In this document: positions 32,649 to 36,424 of the stretch, in pieces
How positions within the stretch are numbered: the first letter of the stretch is position 1
Layout of the letters: every line of letters begins with the position of its first letter
Origin: Curtobacterium flaccumfaciens
Lineage (GTDB): Bacteria; Actinomycetota; Actinomycetes; Actinomycetales; Microbacteriaceae
Direction: 5' to 3'
NCBI RefSeq assembly: GCF_013359815.1
Contig: NZ_JABMCF010000025.1
Location: 1-36,424 of the forward strand
DNA: 36,424 nt
The notes under the pieces: model-generated
Seen by the model: only the letters and a program-made list of their open reading frames with translations
Told to the model about the DNA's origin: nothing
Database searches by the model: none
Made by a program: the position numbers and the translations under genes

Positions 32649-33398
32649 ATGCCCACCTCGAGCCCCAAACCAGAACCGAGCATCGACGGCCCCTCGCTCC
32701 GCGTCCGCCGCCTGCGCGACCGCCAACTCGACGACCCCGCCGTCCTGCACGCGATCCTCGCCGAGGCCCACCTCGCCCACGTCGGCATCGTCCGCGGCGG
32801 CCACCCCGTCGTCCTGCCGTTCCTCTGCGCCGTCGGGGACCTCGGGGACGGCCCCGTCCTGCTGCTGCACGGCTCGACCGGCGGCGGTCTGTTCCTCGAC
32901 GCCGGGGCCGAGGGTGTCCCGGTCGCCGCCACCGTCACCCACCTGGACGGCCTCGTCTTCGCACGCTCGACCAACGACAGCTCGGCGAACTACCGCAGCG
33001 CGATGATCGCCGGGCGCGCGACCGTGGTGCCGACCGACCTCCGTGCCGAAGCCCTCTGGCAGGTGGCCGACCACCTCATGCCGGGCCGCCGAGCCGAGGT
33101 GCGCGAGATGACCGCGAAGGAGGTCCGCGCCACCCAGGTCCTCCAGCTGCCCCTCGACCGCGCGAGCGTCAAGGTCCGCGCCCATGGCGTCGGCGAGGAC
33201 CCGGCCGACGGCGAGGACCACTCCGTCTGGGCGGGCGTCCTGCCACTCGCGGTGCGCGCCGGTGTCCCGATCCCGGGGGACATCTCGGGGGACAGCCCGG
33301 TGGACGCGTCGGTCGTCGCGCTGTCGGCTCGCCTCGACCGCCTGGCGGCCGACCGGGAGGCCCGGATCGCCGCCGTCATGCGGGTCACGCCGGTCTGA
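32649..33398 (+). CDS. Pyridoxamine 5'-phosphate oxidase-family (FMN-binding) protein
   Basis: The 249-residue protein resembles the Pyridox_ox_2 branch of split-barrel flavoproteins: LHAILAEAHLAHVGIVRGGHPVVLPFLCAVGDLGDGPVLLLHGSTGGGLFLDAG, VAATVTHLDGLVFARSTNDSSANYRSAMIAGRATVV, then VADHLMPGRRAEVREMTAKEVRATQVLQLPL and VKVRAHG. This branch binds FMN or F420-like cofactors and includes nitroimidazole-reductase-like proteins; true PNP oxidase activity is not implied. It is divergent from a MocR-type regulator across 21 bases, so regulation in response to B6 vitamers is a plausible inference. Confidence 0.8.
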   Translation: MPTSSPKPEPSIDGPSLRVRRLRDRQLDDPAVLHAILAEAHLAHVGIVRGGHPVVLPFLCAVGDLGDGPVLLLHGSTGGGLFLDAGAEGVPVAATVTHLDGLVFARSTNDSSANYRSAMIAGRATVVPTDLRAEALWQVADHLMPGRRAEVREMTAKEVRATQVLQLPLDRASVKVRAHGVGEDPADGEDHSVWAGVLPLAVRAGVPIPGDISGDSPVDASVVALSARLDRLAADREARIAAVMRVTPV

Positions 33399-33580
33399 GT
33401 CCGGGTCCACCGCCGCGGGCCGGCTCCGGAACGCCCGTGCGCGTCGTCGGAGTGGCCTGCGAGCGGTGCTCGTTCCTGTGACCAGCTGCAGGAACACTCC
33501 GGCGCTGCCCAGCTGCGAGCACCGTCGTGACCAATACGTTACTTTCCGGACCGCCGAGTGGTCCCGACCCGGAAGGACCC

Positions 33581-34534
33581 ATGGGACGCCACACCCTGCC
33601 TGCAGCAGCCGACGACCGTCAGCCCGCGCGAGCGCACACGCACCCCGCGGTCGACCCCGCGCCGCTGACGCCGGACACGCAGCAGTCCCGTCCCCGTGGT
33701 CGCCGCTCGGCCCTCGGTCCCGCGGCCGCCCGCTCCACCTTCGTCGAGCACCCGAAGCCGGCCCGGACCGTGCGGATGCAGCCGCGTCCCGCCCCCGTCG
33801 CGTCGTCGGCCGGCAGTGCGGTCCTGAGCCGGACCGCCACCCTGCGGGCCGAGCGCGCCGTCGACCCGCGGCACATCCGTCGCTCCGCCAATGCGAAGCG
33901 CGCGGCGATCCTGCTCGCCCCCGCGATCGCGGTGACCTCGAGCCTGACGCTCGCCCTGCCCGCGAACGCCGACACCCTGCCCGCAGACACCCGCTCGGGC
34001 ACGACCACGGCGCAGGCCGCCCAGACCTTCACGGTGGCGCACGACGTCCAGGTCCCCGTGGTCTCCACCGACGGCATGACCACCACGACGACGATCGTGT
34101 CCTACCCGACCCTCGACCTCCGCTTCGGGGTGACCACCGCGCAGGCACAGTCCGCGTTGTCCGCCGCGCTCTCGGCCGGCGGTGATCGGGCCACGATCGT
34201 GCAGACCGCCCTGCAGTACATGGGGGACCCGTACGTCGAGGGCGGCGCGAGCCACGAGGGCATCGACTGCTCCGGGCTCACGATGGTCGCGTACCAAGCG
34301 GTGGGGATCCAGCTCGTGCACTACGTGCCGACGCAGGACGCCGTCGCCACCACGATCCCGGAGTCCGAGGCGTTGCCGGGCGACCTCGTCGTGTACGACG
34401 ACGAGGACCACGTCGGCCTGTACCTCGGCCAGGGACTCGTGCTGCAGGCACCGCACCCGGGCGAGGTCGTCGACATCGTCCCGATGTACTCGGCGGCGCA
34501 CCACTTCGCGCGCGTCCTGCCCGCCGGCAGCTGA
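33581..34534 (+). CDS. NlpC/P60 peptidoglycan hydrolase with long N-terminal region
   Basis: The 317-residue protein ends in an NlpC/P60 domain (about 203-317) with Cys230 in GIDCSGLTMVAYQ, His277 in DHVGLYLG and a third polar residue around His292, the set used to cut stem-peptide bonds in the cell wall. A hydrophobic segment, RAAILLAPAIAVTSSLTLALPANA (107-130), ends in a signal-peptidase-like ANA-DT site. It is preceded by about 100 Pro/Arg/Ala-rich residues, unusually long for a signal peptide. The start ATG 33581 follows GGAAGGA. The region 33399-33580 contains GTGACCAATACGTTAC (33527-33542), an imperfect palindrome with a -10-like TACGTT. An in-frame GTG at 33527 is an alternative start. 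Confidence 0.8.
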   Translation: MGRHTLPAAADDRQPARAHTHPAVDPAPLTPDTQQSRPRGRRSALGPAAARSTFVEHPKPARTVRMQPRPAPVASSAGSAVLSRTATLRAERAVDPRHIRRSANAKRAAILLAPAIAVTSSLTLALPANADTLPADTRSGTTTAQAAQTFTVAHDVQVPVVSTDGMTTTTTIVSYPTLDLRFGVTTAQAQSALSAALSAGGDRATIVQTALQYMGDPYVEGGASHEGIDCSGLTMVAYQAVGIQLVHYVPTQDAVATTIPESEALPGDLVVYDDEDHVGLYLGQGLVLQAPHPGEVVDIVPMYSAAHHFARVLPAGS

Positions 34535-34550
34535 CCCGACCAGCCGTGGC

Positions 34551-34579
34551 GTGGTCCTGGTGGTGACCACCAGGACCAC
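34551..34579 (+). terminator. 13-bp terminator hairpin after the NlpC/P60 gene
   Basis: GTGGTCCTGGTGG (34551-34563), loop TGA, CCACCAGGACCAC (34567-34579), starting 16 bases after the stop. Arms are perfect; no long T-run follows. Confidence 0.7.
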
Positions 34580-34615
34580 CCGGACGGGGCGTCCCCACCG
34601 ATCACGGGCCTCCCG

Positions 34616-34621
34616 TATCCT
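34616..34621 (+). promoter_or_regulatory. -10 element TATCCT of rlmN, leaderless
   Basis: TATCCT is followed by six bases (ggagtg) and ATG at 34628. GTG 34625 would lie within this spacer, so ATG is preferred. Confidence 0.55.
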
Positions 34622-34627
34622 GGAGTG

Positions 34628-35860
34628 ATGGCTTCCGACACCCGCACCCCGTTCGAACAGCAGCAGTCTGCTCGTCCGCAGGTGCGCCCGCGCACCGAGG
34701 GCTGGAAGCAGGCCACCGACACCGACGGTCGCCCGCTCCTGCAGTTCGCGTCCCCGAAGCGTGGCAAGCCGCCCGTGCACCTGGCCGACCTGACGGCCGA
34801 GGAACGCGAGGCCCGCGTGAAGGAACTCGGCCTGCCCGGGTTCCGCGCCAAGCAGCTCGCGACCCACTACTTCCAGCACTACACGTCCGACCCGGCCAAG
34901 ATGACCGACCTGCCCGCCGCCCAGCGGGAGCAGCTCGTCGCCGGGATGCTGCCGCCGCTCCTCACCGAGACCCGGCGGCTGGCGACGGACAACGGCGACA
35001 CGATCAAGTTCCTCTGGAAGCTGCACGACGGCGCCCTGGTCGAGTCGGTCCTCATGCGCTACCCGGGCCGCATCACCCTGTGCGTCTCGTCCCAGGCCGG
35101 CTGCGGCATGAACTGCCCGTTCTGCGCCACCGGCCAGGCGGGGCTGACGCGCAACATGTCCACCGCCGAGATCATCGAGCAGATCGTCCGGGCCAACGCC
35201 GCGATCGCCGCCGGTGAACTCGGGGGCGATCCCCGCAAGGGCGGCAACGACCGCGTCGACGCCGAGCGCGTGACGAACATCGTGTTCATGGGCATGGGGG
35301 AGCCGCTCGCGAACTACAAGCGGGTGATGGACGCCGTGCGGTTGATGGTCGCACCGCAGCCGAACGGTCTCGGCATGAGTGCCCGCGGCATCACGGTGTC
35401 GACCGTCGGACTGGTGCCGGCGATGATCAAGCTCGCGGACGAAGGGATCCCGCTCACGTTCGCGCTGTCCCTGCACGCACCCGACGACGAGCTCCGCGAC
35501 GAGCTCATCCCGGTGAACTCGCGTTGGAAGGCCGACGAGGCGATCGACGCCGCCCACAACTACTACGTGAAGACGGGCCGTCGTGTCTCGATCGAGTACG
35601 CGCTCATCAAGGACATGAACGACCACGCCTGGCGAGCCGACCTGCTCGCCGAGAAGCTCAACAAGCGCGGCAAGGGCTGGGTGCACGTCAACCCGATCCC
35701 GCTCAACCCGACGCCGGGCTCGGTGTGGACCTCGTCCGAGGTGCACGTGCAGGACGAGTTCGTCCGCCGACTCAACGCCGCCGGCATCCCGACGACCCTG
35801 CGCGACACCCGCGGCAAGGAGATCGACGGGGCGTGCGGGCAGTTGGCAGCGGCCGAGTAG
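34628..35860 (+). CDS. rlmN: 23S rRNA (adenine2503-C2)-methyltransferase RlmN
   Basis: The 410-residue radical-SAM enzyme has the CxxxCxxC cluster CGMNCPFC (Cys159, 163, 166), the conserved [31 protein letters not shown] and the C-terminal Cys403 in IDGACGQL needed for the protein-methylene intermediate. It methylates C2 of A2503 in 23S rRNA and A37 of some tRNAs. At about 410 residues it is slightly longer than the E. coli enzyme (384), with an N-terminal hydrophilic extension. It sits just upstream of the rRNA operon. Confidence 0.95.
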   Translation: MASDTRTPFEQQQSARPQVRPRTEGWKQATDTDGRPLLQFASPKRGKPPVHLADLTAEEREARVKELGLPGFRAKQLATHYFQHYTSDPAKMTDLPAAQREQLVAGMLPPLLTETRRLATDNGDTIKFLWKLHDGALVESVLMRYPGRITLCVSSQAGCGMNCPFCATGQAGLTRNMSTAEIIEQIVRANAAIAAGELGGDPRKGGNDRVDAERVTNIVFMGMGEPLANYKRVMDAVRLMVAPQPNGLGMSARGITVSTVGLVPAMIKLADEGIPLTFALSLHAPDDELRDELIPVNSRWKADEAIDAAHNYYVKTGRRVSIEYALIKDMNDHAWRADLLAEKLNKRGKGWVHVNPIPLNPTPGSVWTSSEVHVQDEFVRRLNAAGIPTTLRDTRGKEIDGACGQLAAAE

Positions 35861-35880
35861 GTCGGTCCGGTTCGTTCAGA

Positions 35881-35916
35881 CGGGAGGCACAGTGCGGGTT
35901 CGCACCGTGCCTTCCG
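35881..35916 (+). terminator. Terminator hairpin, copy 3
   Basis: CGGGAGGCACAGTGCG (35881-35896), loop GGTT, right arm 35901-35916, one mismatch plus one G-U wobble. It is 20 bases after the rlmN stop. The flank TCGTTCCG (35917-35924) is the same as after the copy at 9566. Confidence 0.75.
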
Positions 35917-36010
35917 TCGTTCCGGGGGTCGCGCTCACCCCGTCGATCCCCGGATACCCGGGGGACACGTGCCGTTCACCCGACTGCGACACGCCCGGGA
36001 GGGACGACGG

Positions 36011-36040
36011 TTGGCAGGGCCCCCGGGGCGTGTGTAAAGT
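36011..36040 (+). promoter_or_regulatory. Candidate rRNA operon promoter
   Basis: TTGGCA (36011-36016), an 18-base GC-rich spacer and TAAAGT (36035-36040) form a near-consensus sigma-70-type promoter. The transcript would start near 36047 and run into a leader of about 380 bases before 16S. The stretch 35925-36010 shows no gene. Confidence 0.7.
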
Positions 36041-36424
36041 AATCACTCGTTGCCGCTGAGGCGGAGAACGGAACGGCCGAGACGGTCACAGGGTGCAAGC
36101 CCTGGATGCGCAGTCCGGACGGGGTCCCGCTCAGGCAACATCCCCCCCGAAGAAGTCGAAGTGATTCGACGTGTCTGACGGTGGAACAAGACGAATGCCT
36201 CTCTGGCGGAACCTTTCGGGGTCGAGCGGGGAGTGCGTCTGGTCCTTGAGAACTCAACAGCGTGCACATTGTCAATGCCAATCTATTGATTGACCTCGTG
36301 CCTGGTCGGCTTGCTGACTGGGTCATGAAGCAATTCCTTTTGGATTGAAGATTGTCAGTAGACAGTCAACAGTCAGAATCAACTCGGTCTGATGCCTTCG
36401 GGTGTTGGGTCTGTATTTTTTTAC
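36041..36424 (+). other. 16S rRNA operon leader (window ends at the 16S 5' end)
   Basis: This stretch has no credible ORF and is less GC-rich near its end than the genes. It contains small hairpins (CAGGGTGCAAGCCCTG; GTCGAAGTGATTCGAC) and a boxA-like segment. The last bases, a run of T then AC, match the usual lead-in to actinobacterial 16S (TTTTTACGGAGAG...), so the gene should start at or within a few bases of the window edge. Confidence 0.75.
36246..36260 (+). promoter_or_regulatory. boxA-like antitermination element
   Basis: TTGAGAACTCAACAG is nearly identical to the leader element (TTTGAGAACTCAATAG) known in mycobacterial and other actinobacterial rRNA operons, where it loads NusB/NusE antitermination factors. 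TTGAG and CTCAA are also a perfect inverted repeat around AA. Confidence 0.65.

Noticed and set aside
33399..33580. Possible c-di-AMP (ydaO) riboswitch before the NlpC/P60 gene
   Set aside because: That riboswitch often precedes such genes in actinobacteria, but the conserved core segments and two-fold helix arrangement are not visible, and the likely promoter leaves only a short leader.

Overview
The window is very GC-rich and gene-dense, with many 4-bp ATGA/GTGA overlaps and GTG starts. It looks like the chromosome of a high-GC actinobacterium, most likely Microbacteriaceae; a Curtobacterium-like plant-associated genus is my guess from protein style and gene content, not a measurement. It ends in an rRNA promoter and leader, and stops within a few bases of where a 16S rRNA gene should begin. 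No tRNA, IS element, phage gene or CRISPR array is visible.

Layout. 0.2-5.3 kb (+): GNAT acetyltransferase, two coupled HAD hydrolases, an acyl-CoA synthetase, a second GNAT and an unrecognised 284-aa protein. 5.3-7.0 kb (-): an ArsR-type regulator coupled to an MFS exporter. 7.1-10.1 kb (+): a DUF5519/luciferase-domain protein, a two-gene ABC transporter and a lipoprotein. 10.1-12.8 kb: a RibD/DHFR-like reductase (-) and a secreted GH43 arabinanase-like enzyme (+). 13.0-16.9 kb: a soluble Ser/Thr kinase fused to a GAF domain, a divergent SDR/AraC pair and a small PLDc_N membrane protein. 16.9-18.9 kb (-): methyltransferase, DUF6807 protein and TPR protein.

19.0-28.8 kb is the most interesting part. 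A FadR-type GntR repressor faces an operon encoding an ACS-type MFS transporter, a DhaK-DhaL kinase, an RpiB-like isomerase, a TPI-like isomerase, an OiaC-like TIM-barrel enzyme and an ApnO-like dehydrogenase. An ApnL-like lactonase and an SDR follow, divergent from each other. In order, these activities fit catabolism of the branched plant cell-wall sugar D-apiose or its acid D-apionate: apionolactone to apionate to 3-oxo-isoapionate to L-erythrulose to L-erythrulose-1-P to D-erythrulose-4-P to D-erythrose-4-P. The palindrome CAACCGGTTG occurs at the repressor promoter, on the -35 of the transporter promoter, and between the lactonase and the SDR, tying these parts into one regulon.

28.9-36.4 kb: a GntR/DUF1648 pair (-), two small secreted or unknown proteins, a MocR-type regulator divergent from a PNPOx-family protein with overlapping -10 elements, an NlpC/P60 hydrolase, RlmN, and the rRNA leader. 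Two genome-style signals recur: TAnnnT -10 boxes 6-7 nt before the start codon (leaderless mRNAs) and a repeated GGGAGGC...GCCTCCC hairpin directly after gene ends.
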